Below are positions 12,252-21,124 of a stretch of 64,000 nt of DNA, piece by piece. The stretch is from Pantoea sp. At-9b (GTDB lineage: Bacteria > Pseudomonadota > Gammaproteobacteria > Enterobacterales > Enterobacteriaceae): the NCBI RefSeq assembly GCF_000175935.2, contig NC_014837.1, positions 2,852,001 through 2,916,000 of the forward strand. Direction: 5' to 3'. The number at the start of each line of letters is the position of its first letter. The first letter of the stretch is position 1. The position numbers and the translations under genes are program-made. The notes under the pieces were generated by a model. That model had not been told where the DNA came from and did no database searches. It saw only the letters and a list, made by a program, of their open reading frames with translations.

Positions 12252-12350
12252 CGTAGCGCGCGATTTATCGCGCGTTTTTGACCTTTGCCGTTATCGCGCG
12301 GTTCTGTGCGCGTTGCCAGAAAACCCCGCGCGATAAATCGCACCGCTACC
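12252..12350. repeat. REP-like palindrome pair (BIME) between yegS and rspB
   Basis: Arm 1 at 12252-12274 reads CGTAGCGCGCGATTTATC and onward. The inverted arm 2 at 12327-12349 reads CGCGCGATAAATCGC then ACCGCTAC. A shorter GC-rich inverted segment lies between. The same unit recurs at 17167-17223 and, degenerated, at 50538-50565, so this is a dispersed extragenic palindrome family. Confidence 0.8.
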
Positions 12351-12401
12351 TGTGACCTTCTTCACAACTCTGCAACGTCGACTTGTATGGTAGTATTTGA
12401 G
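12351..12401 (+). promoter_or_regulatory. CRP site and candidate regulator operator upstream of rspB
   Basis: TGTGACCTTCTTCACA at 12351-12366 matches both CRP half-sites exactly (TGTGA-N6-TCACA). About 16 bases on, CTTGTATGGTAGTATTTGAG (12382-12401) contains a -10-like TAGTAT and partial dyad symmetry that could bind the GntR regulator encoded at the cluster end. The CRP call is direct from sequence; the operator is a guess. Confidence 0.6.
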
Positions 12402-12472
12402 CACGTATTTTTTCATCATTGATTTCCCGTTGCAGCCCCTCGACCGTCAATGTCGGCCCAGGGCAAGGAGCT

Positions 12473-13486
12473 ATGATGAAAAGTGTCGTGATTGAACAAC
12501 CGGGTGAACTGGTACTGGCAGAACGTCCCTTACCCCAACCCGCGGCCGGTGAAGTACGGGTGAAAGTTCAGTTTGCCAGTATCTGTGGTTCTGATGTGCA
12601 TATCTGGCACGGCCACAACCCTTTCGCCAAATATCCCCGGGTTATTGGCCATGAATTCTTTGGCCTGATTGATGCCGTCGGCGAGGGCGTGGCGGCGCAG
12701 CGGATTGGTGAGCGCGTAGCGGTCGATCCGGTGGTCAGTTGCGGTCACTGTTATCCTTGCTCAATTGGCCGCCCCAACGTTTGCAAAGAACTTCAGGTGA
12801 TTGGCGTCCATCGCGATGGTGGTTTCAGCGAGTTCGCGGTCGCGCCAGCTAAAAACGCCTTCCGTCTGCCGGAAGCGATTCCCGATAAACTCGCCAGCAT
12901 GGTGGAACCCTTCACCATTGCCGCCAACATCACCGCATTCCTTAAACCACAGCCGCAGGATGTGGCGCTGATTTACGGTGCGGGTCCGATGGGCCTGACC
13001 GCGATTCAGGTGCTGAAAGGCGTCTATGGCGTTGAACAGGTGTTGGTGGTGGATCGCCTGCCGGAACGTTTGCTGTTGGCACAACAAAACGGAGCCGATC
13101 GGGTTTTCAACAACAGCGAAATCCCGCTGGCGGCGCAGTTAGAAGGCGTACAGCCGACCCTGATCATCGATGCCGCCTGCCATCCCAGCATTCTGGCGGA
13201 AGCCGCCGCCCTCGCCTCTCCGGCTGCGCGCATCGGCTTACTCGGTTTCTCCGGCGAACCCTGCAGCATTACGCAGCAAAGCCTGACCAGTAAAGAGCTG
13301 TCGCTGTTCACCTCACGTCTGAACAGCAACCGTTTCCCGCAGGTGATTGAGTGGATGGAGAAAGGCCAGATCCAGCCAGAGAAGCTGGTCACGCACTATT
13401 TCCCGCTGGCAGATATTGAACGTGCCATGACCTTGTTCGAAAAAGACCCACGCACCTGCTGCAAAGTGATTCTGCACATGGGTTGA
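12473..13486 (+). CDS. rspB: Zinc-dependent alcohol dehydrogenase, RspB type
   Basis: A medium-chain dehydrogenase of 337 residues that oxidises a polyol or sugar acid with NAD. It matches E. coli RspB over long identical stretches (GHNPFAKYPRVIGHEFFG, ERVAVDPVVSCGHCYPCSIG), so the family call is firm; the substrate is not known. Catalytic zinc ligands are C38, H60 and E61, structural zinc cysteines are C90, C93, C96 and C104, and a Rossmann GAGPMGL motif follows. GGGCAAGGAGCT precedes a double ATG at 12473 and 12476. In E. coli rspB pairs with rspA, a mannonate-dehydratase-family enzyme. No rspA lies here; a transporter follows instead after 80 bases. Confidence 0.88.
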   Translation: MMKSVVIEQPGELVLAERPLPQPAAGEVRVKVQFASICGSDVHIWHGHNPFAKYPRVIGHEFFGLIDAVGEGVAAQRIGERVAVDPVVSCGHCYPCSIGRPNVCKELQVIGVHRDGGFSEFAVAPAKNAFRLPEAIPDKLASMVEPFTIAANITAFLKPQPQDVALIYGAGPMGLTAIQVLKGVYGVEQVLVVDRLPERLLLAQQNGADRVFNNSEIPLAAQLEGVQPTLIIDAACHPSILAEAAALASPAARIGLLGFSGEPCSITQQSLTSKELSLFTSRLNSNRFPQVIEWMEKGQIQPEKLVTHYFPLADIERAMTLFEKDPRTCCKVILHMG

Positions 13487-13566
13487 GTTAACCTTCACAC
13501 CAGGTGTCCTCTTGCCGGTGCGTACCCGCCGGCAACAATACAATAAAGTAAGATGTCGGAGTTTCT

Positions 13567-14850
13567 ATGTTGAAGAATCTGCGCTGGACCCTCGTACTGC
13601 TGTTATTTCTGGTTTATATGATCAACTACCTCGATCGTATTGCCCTGTCCCTGACCGTACCGCTGGTGGAAAAAGATCTGATGATCAATGCTGAACAATT
13701 CGGCATGATTTTCGGCAGTTTCTTCTTCGGCTATGCGCTGTTTAACTTTATCGGTGGTCTTGCGACCGATAAATTCGGCCCGACCATCGTACTCGGCACT
13801 GCGGTCGGCATGTGGTCGCTGTTCTGCGGGATGACGGCGCTGGCCACCGGCTTCTGGTCGATGATGATTCTGCGCGTGCTGTTCGGCATGGCAGAAGGCC
13901 CGATCTGCGCCTCGGCGAATAAAGCCATCAACGGCTGGTTCCCGAAAAAACAGGCCGCTACCGCGATGGGTCTGTTGAGTGCCGGTTCGCCACTGGGTGG
14001 TGCGGTCGCCGGGCCGATTATCGGTTATCTGGCGCTGTCATTCGGCTGGCGTCCCGCCTTTGTGGCAATTTGCCTGATTGGTCTGGTGTGGATGGCCATC
14101 TGGTTCTTCTTTGCTGCTGACAACCCGGCAAAAAGCAAACGCGTGTCGCCCGAAGAACGCGCGCTGGTCGAAAAATTGAAAGCGGAACAGCCCGGCGAAG
14201 AAGCCGACCTGTCCGGTGCCGCGCACGGTATGGGTTATTACCTGCGCCAGCCAATCATCCTGGTCACCGCCTTCGCCTTCTTCTGCTACAACTACATCCT
14301 GTTTTTCTTCCTGAGCTGGTTCCCGGCCTATCTGGTGCAGGCACATGGTCTGGATATTAAAGCCATGAGTATCACCACCATGATCCCGTGGATTGTCGGT
14401 TTCGTCGGCCTGGCATTGGGTGGCTGGATCTCCGATAAGATTTTCAATATTACCGGTAAGTTACTGTTGTCACGCAAAATTGTGCTGGTGGTCTCACTGC
14501 TGGCAGCGGCAATTTGTGTCGCGCTGGCCGGTACGATAAAAGAAGTGAATTCAGCGGTGATCATGATGTCGATCTCCATCTTCTTCCTCTACATCACCGG
14601 CGCAATTTATTGGGCGATTATTCAGGACGTGGTGCACAAAAGCCGTGTTGGCAGCATCAGTGGCTTTATTCATCTGATCGGCAGCCTGTCAGGCATTATC
14701 GGCCCTATCGTTACCGGTTTTATCGTCCAGCATACAGGCAAGTTTGATAGCGCCTTCATTCTGGCGGGTATCGTCGCCGGTCTGGGCGCATTGCTGGTGC
14801 TGTTTGTTATCCGCAGCCCGAAAACCAGCAACAAACCCGTCTCAGCCTAA
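13567..14850 (+). CDS. MFS transporter, anion:cation symporter (hexuronate/galactonate type)
   Basis: A 427-residue, 12-helix transporter. The N-terminus RWTLVLLLFLVYMINYLDRIALSLTVP, with the NYLDR motif, is characteristic of the ACS family (ExuT, GudP, DgoT), which import sugar acids with protons. FGMAEGPICASANKAINGWFP and KKQAATAMGL are further family signatures. It sits between rspB and ydfI and presumably brings in the substrate of this pathway. E. coli has a transporter (YdfJ) near ydfI, but that one belongs to a different MFS family, so this is a functional rather than orthologous replacement. The ribosome site is TGTCGGAG at 13553-13560. Confidence 0.82.
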   Translation: MLKNLRWTLVLLLFLVYMINYLDRIALSLTVPLVEKDLMINAEQFGMIFGSFFFGYALFNFIGGLATDKFGPTIVLGTAVGMWSLFCGMTALATGFWSMMILRVLFGMAEGPICASANKAINGWFPKKQAATAMGLLSAGSPLGGAVAGPIIGYLALSFGWRPAFVAICLIGLVWMAIWFFFAADNPAKSKRVSPEERALVEKLKAEQPGEEADLSGAAHGMGYYLRQPIILVTAFAFFCYNYILFFFLSWFPAYLVQAHGLDIKAMSITTMIPWIVGFVGLALGGWISDKIFNITGKLLLSRKIVLVVSLLAAAICVALAGTIKEVNSAVIMMSISIFFLYITGAIYWAIIQDVVHKSRVGSISGFIHLIGSLSGIIGPIVTGFIVQHTGKFDSAFILAGIVAGLGALLVLFVIRSPKTSNKPVSA

Positions 14851-14903
14851 ACGATTGACCATTACGGGGTGGCTCTCCGCCCCGTTTGCTAAAAGGAATG
14901 ATT

Positions 14904-16364
14904 ATGTTAGAGATTGACAGGCTTCCCGCCGACGTACAGCGGCCAAACTATGATCGCAGTCAGTTGAAAACCCGCATGGTACACATCGGGTTTGGCGCTT
15001 TTCATCGTGCCCATCAGGCACTGGCGACTGACAAGCTGGCAGCGCAGGGCAGCGACTGGGGTTATTGCGAGGTGAACCTCAACAGCGGCGCGTTAATTCA
15101 GGCGTTGCGCCAGCAAGATTTGCTCTACACCCTGACCGAAATGGCTGATGACAGCCTGCATACCCGGGTGATTGGCGTGGTGACCGCCGCGCTGCACGGC
15201 AAAGGTGACGGGATTGACGCCGTCATTGAGGCCATGTGTCAGCCAGACGTGGCGATTGTCTCCATGACCGTCACCGAAAAAGGCTACTGCCACCTGCCCG
15301 CCAGTGGCAATCTCAACCCGGATCATCCCGATATCGTCCACGATCTGGCGCATCCGCAGCAGCCGAACTCATTGCCGGGCCTGATTCTGGCGGCAATTAT
15401 CCGTCGTCGCGAACGCCAGCTGCCGCCCTTTAGCGTGATGTCCTGCGATAACATGCCAGAGAATGGTCATGTGACACGCAACGTGATCGTACAGCTGGCA
15501 GAGCGGCACAGTGCTGATCTGGCGGAGTGGATCACGCGCCATATCACCTTCCCTTCCACCATGGTGGATCGTATCGTCCCGGCGATGACCGATGAGGCGT
15601 TTGCAACGCTGGCAGCCCGTCTGGGCAGCCAGGACCCGGTGGCGGTGGAAGCCGAACCCTTTTTCCAGTGGGTGATCGAGGATAACTTTGTCAGTGGCCG
15701 CCCGGCGTGGGAAAACGCCGGTGCTGAGCTGGTGCCCGATGTGCTGCCGTTCGAAGAGATGAAATTGCGCATGCTGAATGGCAGCCACTCCTTTCTGGCT
15801 TACCTCGGTTATCTGGCGGGCTATGAGCATATCAGCGATTGTATGGCCGATGTTCATTACCGCAGCGCTGCCCGCGCGTTGATGATGCAAGATCAGGCTC
15901 CGACGCTGCGCACCACTGGGGTTGATTTGGCTGCCTATGCCGATTCACTGATTGCCCGTTATGAAAACCGCGCCATCAAACATCGCACGTATCAGATTGC
16001 CACTGACGGCACGCAGAAGCTGCCGCAGCGCATGCTGGATAGCGTGCGCTGGCATCTGCGCAATGGCTCTGACTGTGACTTTTTACTGTTGGGGGTCGCA
16101 GGCTGGATGCGCTATGTCAGCGGTGTCGATGAACATGGTCAGCCAATTGAGATTCGTGACCCGCTGAAAGAGGAACTGGCGCGGATTGTCGCGACCAGTG
16201 ATGAGGGTGCTGCGCGTGTCCGTGCCTTGCTGGGGCTGAAAGCGGTGTTCGGCGAAGATTTACTGCAACACGCGGGCTTCGTGACGCGTGTGACGCAGCT
16301 TTATCAGCAACTGTGTGCCGAGGGGGCGCGTGCCACGGTGCATGCCCTCACGCGACAGGGTTAA
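14904..16364 (+). CDS. ydfI: Mannitol dehydrogenase family oxidoreductase YdfI (fructuronate/mannonate reductase type)
   Basis: A 486-residue long-chain polyol dehydrogenase, the same length as E. coli YdfI and related to fructuronate reductase UxuB and mannitol 2-dehydrogenase. The N-terminal cofactor segment MVHIGFGAFHRAHQA and the catalytic-region motif KLRMLNGSHSFLAYLGYLAG are both present. The start at 14904 is chosen because AAGGA lies six bases before it. The upstream in-frame ATG at 14898 overlaps that ribosome site. The family reduces or oxidises keto-acids such as fructuronate to mannonate, and the exact substrate is unknown. It follows the transporter by 53 bases in the same orientation and probably shares its transcript. 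Confidence 0.86.
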   Translation: MLEIDRLPADVQRPNYDRSQLKTRMVHIGFGAFHRAHQALATDKLAAQGSDWGYCEVNLNSGALIQALRQQDLLYTLTEMADDSLHTRVIGVVTAALHGKGDGIDAVIEAMCQPDVAIVSMTVTEKGYCHLPASGNLNPDHPDIVHDLAHPQQPNSLPGLILAAIIRRRERQLPPFSVMSCDNMPENGHVTRNVIVQLAERHSADLAEWITRHITFPSTMVDRIVPAMTDEAFATLAARLGSQDPVAVEAEPFFQWVIEDNFVSGRPAWENAGAELVPDVLPFEEMKLRMLNGSHSFLAYLGYLAGYEHISDCMADVHYRSAARALMMQDQAPTLRTTGVDLAAYADSLIARYENRAIKHRTYQIATDGTQKLPQRMLDSVRWHLRNGSDCDFLLLGVAGWMRYVSGVDEHGQPIEIRDPLKEELARIVATSDEGAARVRALLGLKAVFGEDLLQHAGFVTRVTQLYQQLCAEGARATVHALTRQG

Positions 16365-16464
16365 CGCCTGCAACAAACTGGTAGCGCAGATGCAGCGTGC
16401 TGATTAGACTGAATCTTTCCCATAAGGGCTGGTGTGTACCAGCCATAAATACGGATATTGCTGC

Positions 16465-17151
16465 ATGTCAATTGCCTATACCATCACCACCAGCGAACCG
16501 GTGAACCAGCAGATTTATCGCTATCTGCGCCGGGACATCGTCACCTGTGCCATTCATCCTGGCTCGCTGCTGTCGGAAAAAGAGGTTTCTGCGCGCTTTA
16601 ACGTCTCACGTCAGCCGGTGCGCGAAGCCTTTATTAAGCTGGCAGAAGCTGGCCTGGTGCAGGTATTGCCGCAGCGTGGCACCTTTGTACGCAAGATTTC
16701 CGCTCAACGCGTCGCCGATGGCCGTTTTATCCGCGAAGCGGTGGAAATCGCCGTGGTACGCAGAGCCGCGCAGGAGATTGCCCCCGTCGCCCTGATGGCG
16801 CTGGAACATAACCTCCAGTTGCAACGTTTAGCGGCCGAACGTCACGACAGCCAGGCTTTTCTCGCCCTCGACGATGAGTTCCACCGCCTGATTGCGGAAA
16901 GTATTAACTGTCTGCTGGCCTGGGAAACGGTGGAAAACATCAAGGCGACCATGGACCGCGTGCGCTTTCTGACGCTGAGCGAAGTTTCTCCGCCGGAGAA
17001 CTTGATTCAACAGCATGAAGAGATTTATGCGGCACTGAAGGCGCATGACGTCGAGGCCGCAGAATCCGCCATGCGTCGCCATTTGCAGGAGATGATAATG
17101 ACCATTACGCCGATTGCGGAACGCAATAGCGAGTGGTTTGAGGCACCTTAA
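16465..17151 (+). CDS. rspR: GntR-family transcriptional regulator RspR (YdfH)
   Basis: A 228-residue FadR-subfamily regulator, the same length as E. coli RspR and alike throughout (RFNVSRQPVREAFIKLAE is identical). The N-terminal winged helix covers about residues 15-80, and the C-terminal all-helical FCD ligand domain has conserved metal-site residues in DDEFHRLI. RspR represses rspAB in E. coli. It lies last in the cluster, about 100 bases after ydfI, and probably represses the whole unit from the region upstream of rspB. The ATG at 16465 is preferred over an upstream GTG at 16432 because the encoded start matches family length. Confidence 0.88.
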   Translation: MSIAYTITTSEPVNQQIYRYLRRDIVTCAIHPGSLLSEKEVSARFNVSRQPVREAFIKLAEAGLVQVLPQRGTFVRKISAQRVADGRFIREAVEIAVVRRAAQEIAPVALMALEHNLQLQRLAAERHDSQAFLALDDEFHRLIAESINCLLAWETVENIKATMDRVRFLTLSEVSPPENLIQQHEEIYAALKAHDVEAAESAMRRHLQEMIMTITPIAERNSEWFEAP

Positions 17152-17166
17152 ACCACATGATGTGCC

Positions 17167-17223
17167 GTAGCGGTGCGATTTATCGCGCGGTTTTAAAGGG
17201 CGCGCGATAAATCGCGCCGCTAC
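17167..17223. repeat. REP-like palindrome pair between rspR and fbaB
   Basis: GTAGCGGTGCGATTTATC (arm 17167-17189) pairs with CGCGCGATAAATCGCGCC (arm 17201-17223) around an 11-base loop. It is the same family as the element at 12252-12350 and sits between the convergent ends of rspR and fbaB. Confidence 0.85.
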
Positions 17224-17253
17224 GACGCGAAATGACCAGTAACCCAGGTTTAA

Positions 17254-18306
17254 TTATGCGATGGTGACATCCTTGGACAGATAGACATCCTGCACCGCGT
17301 TAATCAGTTCTACGCCCTCTTTCAGCGACTTCTTGAATGCTTTACGCCCCAGAATCAGCCCCATGCCACCGGCGCGTTTGTTAATCACCGCCGTGCGCAC
17401 AGACTCGGCCACATCGGTTGCCCCTGCGGCAGCACCACCGGAGTTAATTAACCCGGCACGACCCATATAACAGTTCGCCAGTTGGTAGCGAACCAGGTCG
17501 ATGGGGTTTTCCGTGGTCAACTTGCTGTAAACGCGCTCATCGGTGTGGCCGAAATTCACTGCGGTATAACCGCCATTATTTTCTGCCATTTTCTGCTTCA
17601 CGATATCTGCGCCAATGGTGGCTGCCAGATGGTTGGCCTGGCCGGTTAAATCGGCACTGGCATGGTAATCCACGCCATCTTTCTTGAAACCGTTATTGCG
17701 CAGGTAAGCCCATAACACGGTCACCATGCCGAGTTCATGCGCACGTTCGAATGCCGCAGAGATCTCTTCAATCTGACGACGTGATTGCTCAGAGCCAAAG
17801 TAGATGGTGGCCCCGACCGCGATGGCACCCATATTGAACGCCTGCTCGACGCTGGCGTACAACGTCTGATCGTATTGTGTCGGGTAGCTTAGCGTCTCAT
17901 TGTGGTTCAGCTTCACCATAAACGGAATTCGGTGCGCATAACGACGCGCGACCGAAGCCAGCACGCCATAGGTGGACGCCACGCAATTGCAGCCGGCTTC
18001 AATTGCCAGCTCAACAATATTTTTCGGGTCGAAGTAGTGAGGATTGGCAGCAAACGACGCTCCTGCGGAGTGTTCAACCCCCTGGTCCACCGGCAGGATC
18101 GACAGATAGCCAGTGCCCGCCAGACGGCCAGTGTTGTACAGCGTTTGCATATTACGTAATACAACAGGAGAACGATTGTTATCGGTCATGACGCGATCAA
18201 CATAATCCGCGCCCGGCAAATAAAGGCTTTCCGCTGGAATGGTCATGCAGCGATGTTGAAGAAGGCTATCCGCTTCTTTGCCCAATAACTGAACGATGTC
18301 CGTCAT
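17254..18306 (-). CDS. fbaB: Class I fructose-bisphosphate aldolase FbaB
   Basis: A 350-residue Schiff-base aldolase of the archaeal/DhnA type, the same length as E. coli FbaB, which cleaves fructose 1,6-bisphosphate to triose phosphates, mainly during gluconeogenic growth. It is near-identical over [39 protein letters not shown] and [12 protein letters not shown]. The frame stays open 41 codons further upstream, but the start at 18306 ([13 protein letters not shown]) matches the family and has AGGAGCTAGT directly before the ATG. It follows thiMD on the same strand, with a terminator-like hairpin and 147 bases between. Confidence 0.96.
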   Translation of the reverse strand: MTDIVQLLGKEADSLLQHRCMTIPAESLYLPGADYVDRVMTDNNRSPVVLRNMQTLYNTGRLAGTGYLSILPVDQGVEHSAGASFAANPHYFDPKNIVELAIEAGCNCVASTYGVLASVARRYAHRIPFMVKLNHNETLSYPTQYDQTLYASVEQAFNMGAIAVGATIYFGSEQSRRQIEEISAAFERAHELGMVTVLWAYLRNNGFKKDGVDYHASADLTGQANHLAATIGADIVKQKMAENNGGYTAVNFGHTDERVYSKLTTENPIDLVRYQLANCYMGRAGLINSGGAAAGATDVAESVRTAVINKRAGGMGLILGRKAFKKSLKEGVELINAVQDVYLSKDVTIA

Positions 18307-18424
18307 ACTAGCTCCTGATAAATGGCTGGATTGGAACCGGCACCTGCCGATTCGCCCCCAACAGCCTGGACCGGGATACGCCAGACTGGCAAATTGCTGA
18401 CTCCATTTTTCAGACAGATGCGCA

Positions 18425-18454
18425 GGCAAAAAATGGCAATTGGGCGTTACGCCC
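18425..18454 (-). terminator. Probable terminator after thiD
   Basis: On the minus strand the short palindrome GGGCGTAACGCCC (18442-18454) overlaps the thiD stop. It is followed, after AATTGCCA, by a T6 run at about 18429-18434. The stem is short and the U-run is not immediate, so termination may be partial and allow some read-through into fbaB. Confidence 0.4.
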
Positions 18455-19254
18455 TACCACCAACGATGAAAATGGTGCACCGGCCCAATACCTTTTCCTA
18501 CCTCCAGAGCATCCGCATGCAGTAGCGCTTGCTGCAACCACGCCTTGGCCTCGGACACTGTCGCCGCCCAGTCATCATGCCGCGGACGCAAGGCCGCCAG
18601 CGCAGCTGACAGCGAACAACCGGTGCCGTGCGTGTGGCGAGTGTTGACACGCGGCGCGGTAAAACGCTGGCGTCCGTTGCGGGTGATGAGCCAGTCCGGA
18701 CTCTCAGCATCACTCAGATGTCCTCCCTTCATCAGTACCGCTTCACAGCCGAGATCGAGCAATGCATCGCCCTGCATCAGCATCGTCTTCTCATCCTGCG
18801 CCACGCTGCGGCCAAGCAATGCCGCGGCTTCCGGTAAATTCGGGGTGATCAGCGAGACCTGCGGTAGCAACAACTCACGCAGGCTGGCGATGGCATCGGG
18901 TGACAACAACGCGTCACCGCTTTTGGCAATCATAACGGTGTCGAGGACCACAAACGGCAGGCTGGCACGCTTCAGCTTGTCAGCGACAATCTCCACCACC
19001 GCCGTTTCCGCCAGCATACCGATTTTCGCACTGTCGATGCGCACATCATCAAGCACCGAATCCAACTGCGCGCCGACAAAAGCCGGGTCGATACGATATA
19101 CCGCCTGCACACCACAGGTGTTCTGCGCCACCAGCGCGGTGATCACGCTGGTGCCATAAGCGCCTAATGCCGAGAACGCTTTGAGATCAGCCTGAATGCC
19201 TGCACCACCACTGGGATCGGTGCCGGCAATGGTCAGGGCGTTGATCTGTTTCAT
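18454..19254 (-). CDS. thiD: Hydroxymethylpyrimidine/phosphomethylpyrimidine kinase ThiD
   Basis: A 266-residue ribokinase-fold enzyme, the E. coli length, that phosphorylates HMP to HMP-P and then HMP-PP for thiamine synthesis and salvage. The N-terminal [22 protein letters not shown] and the C-terminal anion-hole motif [17 protein letters not shown] are both intact. The start at 19254 is set by an ATGA overlap with the thiM stop and by alignment to the family, so seven upstream codons (MDAGGGT) are excluded. It is the second gene of thiMD and falls under the same TPP riboswitch. Confidence 0.95.
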   Translation of the reverse strand: MKQINALTIAGTDPSGGAGIQADLKAFSALGAYGTSVITALVAQNTCGVQAVYRIDPAFVGAQLDSVLDDVRIDSAKIGMLAETAVVEIVADKLKRASLPFVVLDTVMIAKSGDALLSPDAIASLRELLLPQVSLITPNLPEAAALLGRSVAQDEKTMLMQGDALLDLGCEAVLMKGGHLSDAESPDWLITRNGRQRFTAPRVNTRHTHGTGCSLSAALAALRPRHDDWAATVSEAKAWLQQALLHADALEVGKGIGPVHHFHRWW

Positions 19255-20036
19255 GGTGCCACCTCCAGCGTCCACAACTGATCAAGAAAAGCGGCCACAA
19301 AGCTGCCTGGTCCCTGCGCCTGATGAGCCGCCCTTTCACCGGCCAGCGACATCACGCGGCAGGCGGCCGCCACATGCTGCAAACGATCGCCCGGCAGACT
19401 GGCGAACGCCGCCACCACCGCCGACAGTGCACAGCCCGTTCCCACGACACGTGTCATTAATGCGCTACCGCCAGGAATGGCAAAGGTATGCTGACCATCA
19501 GTGACGTAATCCACCTCCCCGGTAACCGCCACGATGCAGTGGTAATCGCTTGCCAACTGTTGCGCGGCACTCAGTGCGGCATCAGCCTGATGCAAACTGT
19601 CAACGCCGCGTCCACCCGCCGCCTGGTTTGCCAGAGCAAGAATCTCCGATGCATTGCCACGAATAGCCGCCGGTTGCTGGTTTAACAGCTGCTGGCAAAA
19701 TTCGGTGCGCAAGGTTAACGCACCGACAGCAACCGGATCGAGCGTCCAGGGTGTAGCGGCACGATTTGCCGCCTCAACCGCGGCCAGCATAGCGATGCTG
19801 CGCTCGCGTGTCAGAGTACCAACATTGATGAGCAAAGCATCAGCAACAGCGCTGAACTGCGCGGCCTCCTCGACGTCGATCACCATGGCGGGTGAAGCAC
19901 GTAACGCCAGCAGCACATTGGCGGTAAACGTCTGCACCACGTCATTGGTCATGCAGTGCACTAAGGGCGCATGCTGATGGAGTAATTGAAGTGACTGCGC
20001 GAGCTGCGCGGAGGAAAGAAGGTTAGGGTGTTTCAT
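19251..20036 (-). CDS. thiM: Hydroxyethylthiazole kinase ThiM
   Basis: A 261-residue thiazole-salvage kinase that phosphorylates 4-methyl-5-(2-hydroxyethyl)thiazole. [25 protein letters not shown] near the N-terminus and the ATP/anion-hole motif [15 protein letters not shown] near residue 200 are ThiM signatures, as is [12 protein letters not shown]. It is the first gene of the thiMD salvage operon. Upstream, between 20060 and 20155, is a TPP riboswitch whose 3' end runs toward the thiM ribosome site, as in E. coli thiM. Confidence 0.95.
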   Translation of the reverse strand: MKHPNLLSSAQLAQSLQLLHQHAPLVHCMTNDVVQTFTANVLLALRASPAMVIDVEEAAQFSAVADALLINVGTLTRERSIAMLAAVEAANRAATPWTLDPVAVGALTLRTEFCQQLLNQQPAAIRGNASEILALANQAAGGRGVDSLHQADAALSAAQQLASDYHCIVAVTGEVDYVTDGQHTFAIPGGSALMTRVVGTGCALSAVVAAFASLPGDRLQHVAAACRVMSLAGERAAHQAQGPGSFVAAFLDQLWTLEVAP

Positions 20037-20059
20037 AAGGCTCCCAACCGGCGATCAAG

Positions 20060-20155
20060 AAGGCGAATGCGGTCAGGCATCTGACTTCCCTACGCTGGCA
20101 TTAATCCAGATCAGGTTCGAAGGGTATTTCTCAGCCGTAAACGGCACCCCTAGTC
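20060..20155 (-). promoter_or_regulatory. TPP (THI-element) riboswitch upstream of thiMD
   Basis: Read on the minus strand, the conserved blocks appear in order: CTAGGGGTGCC (20153-20143), GGCTGAGAAATACCC (the central THI box, about 20135-20121), CGAACCTGATCTGG (about 20119-20106), then GGGAAGTCAGATGCC (20090-20076). This is the complete TPP aptamer. TPP binding is expected to hide the thiM ribosome site or stop transcription. The boundaries of the expression platform are approximate. Confidence 0.95.
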
Positions 20156-20356
20156 ATTGAGTAAAGCAACACTCTCTTTACTTTTATCAAGAATAAGGGA
20201 AATGCGACTGGCAAAGCAAGCTTACCTGACCGGATTCATTTTCTCGCAGCACAGAAAGGCGCAAATAACTGCTGGGTAATTGTATTAAGTTAAAACCACC
20301 GGGCCAACCATAACCCGTTCTCTGCAAATGATGATTAAGTTTTCTCAAGGTTACAA

Positions 20357-20659
20357 TTAACAGAGATCCGTTATCCTAAAATTCTTACTCACCCGAAACA
20401 CTGATGCTCTTCCGGTACGCCGGACTTCGACCAGTCCAATGTAGATAAGCGGCCTCAGATGGATGTTAGCCCAACTTGCAGAATACCCCAGTGCGCTACC
20501 AATTTGTTTCTGTGTAAAGAAAAAACACCCTTCTTGTTTTTTGTCAGCACAGACCTCTCGTACTGCGCCAGTCAAATAAATTAATATTCTCAGGCTTCCG
20601 GAAGATATCGTCCTGTACTTCCCATTCTCAACATTAGTCACTATCATCTTTTGCACCAT
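20357..20659 (-). CDS. Small hypothetical protein with a winged-helix-like region
   Basis: A 100-residue reading frame in AT-rich DNA. I do not recognise the family. The stretch FFTQKQIGSALGYSASWANIHLRPL reads as a helix-turn-helix, and LVEVRRTGRASVFRVS after it could form a wing, so a DNA-binding regulator is possible. Start uncertain: TTG at 20680, ATG at 20659 and ATG at 20647 are all in frame, and none has a convincing ribosome site. Codon use is AT-rich, unlike the flanking thiM and chiP. It stands alone, on the minus strand, downstream of another minus-strand orphan. Confidence 0.45.
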   Translation of the reverse strand: MVQKMIVTNVENGKYRTISSGSLRILIYLTGAVREVCADKKQEGCFFFTQKQIGSALGYSASWANIHLRPLIYIGLVEVRRTGRASVFRVSKNFRITDLC

Positions 20660-20848
20660 AGCGTCGCTATAAAACAACAATCAATCCCTTATATAAAAAC
20701 CATTGCAACCACCACACCAAACCCATACAAAACAATAAATTAAAAAAACTCACCACATCAAAGATCCAACGCCACCCATATAGCATTGAAGAAAGCCAGG
20801 ATGCAGCAATCATTAAATGTGACAAGATAGAATATCAAAGCAATTAAA

Positions 20849-21124
20849 TCAGAACCCCAGCCATTTCTGAACAAAAGGCCAGGAAACACCCGTAGCCAAA
20901 ATAGAAAAAATATGTAAAGCCAACCTTGATATCTCTCCTCCCTTAACCGGGGCGGAAGAAAACTCTGCCTGATGCTTAATTCTTCTGATTCTCTCTATTT
21001 CATCAGAGATCGCTGCCGAGGAGTTCTCCAATTTAAATAGCTGCTTTCTGAGCTCTTCGCGAGAACTGTGTTTGTTAACCCGTAACCTTTCCAGCGAAAT
21101 CAACACATTGATAACTTTATTCAT
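20849..21124 (-). CDS. Small hypothetical protein: coiled coil plus hydrophobic C-terminus
   Basis: A 91-residue reading frame of no recognised family. Residues about 10-55 are charged with a heptad-like pattern (LERLRVNKHSSREELRKQLF, then LENSSAAISDEIERIRRIK), suggesting a coiled coil. Residues about 68-91 (LALHIFSILATGVSWPFVQK) are hydrophobic and could be a tail anchor. The ATG at 21124 has no strong ribosome site. The base composition is AT-rich, as in the rest of this stretch. The charged-helix-then-hydrophobic layout is seen in membrane-attached accessory proteins, but no function is claimed. Confidence 0.4.
   Translation of the reverse strand: MNKVINVLISLERLRVNKHSSREELRKQLFKLENSSAAISDEIERIRRIKHQAEFSSAPVKGGEISRLALHIFSILATGVSWPFVQKWLGF

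Noticed and set aside
18307..18429. 41-codon N-terminal extension of FbaB
   Set aside because: The family starts at MTDI, and AGGAGCT lies directly before that ATG; the extension is not conserved and overlaps the intergenic control region.
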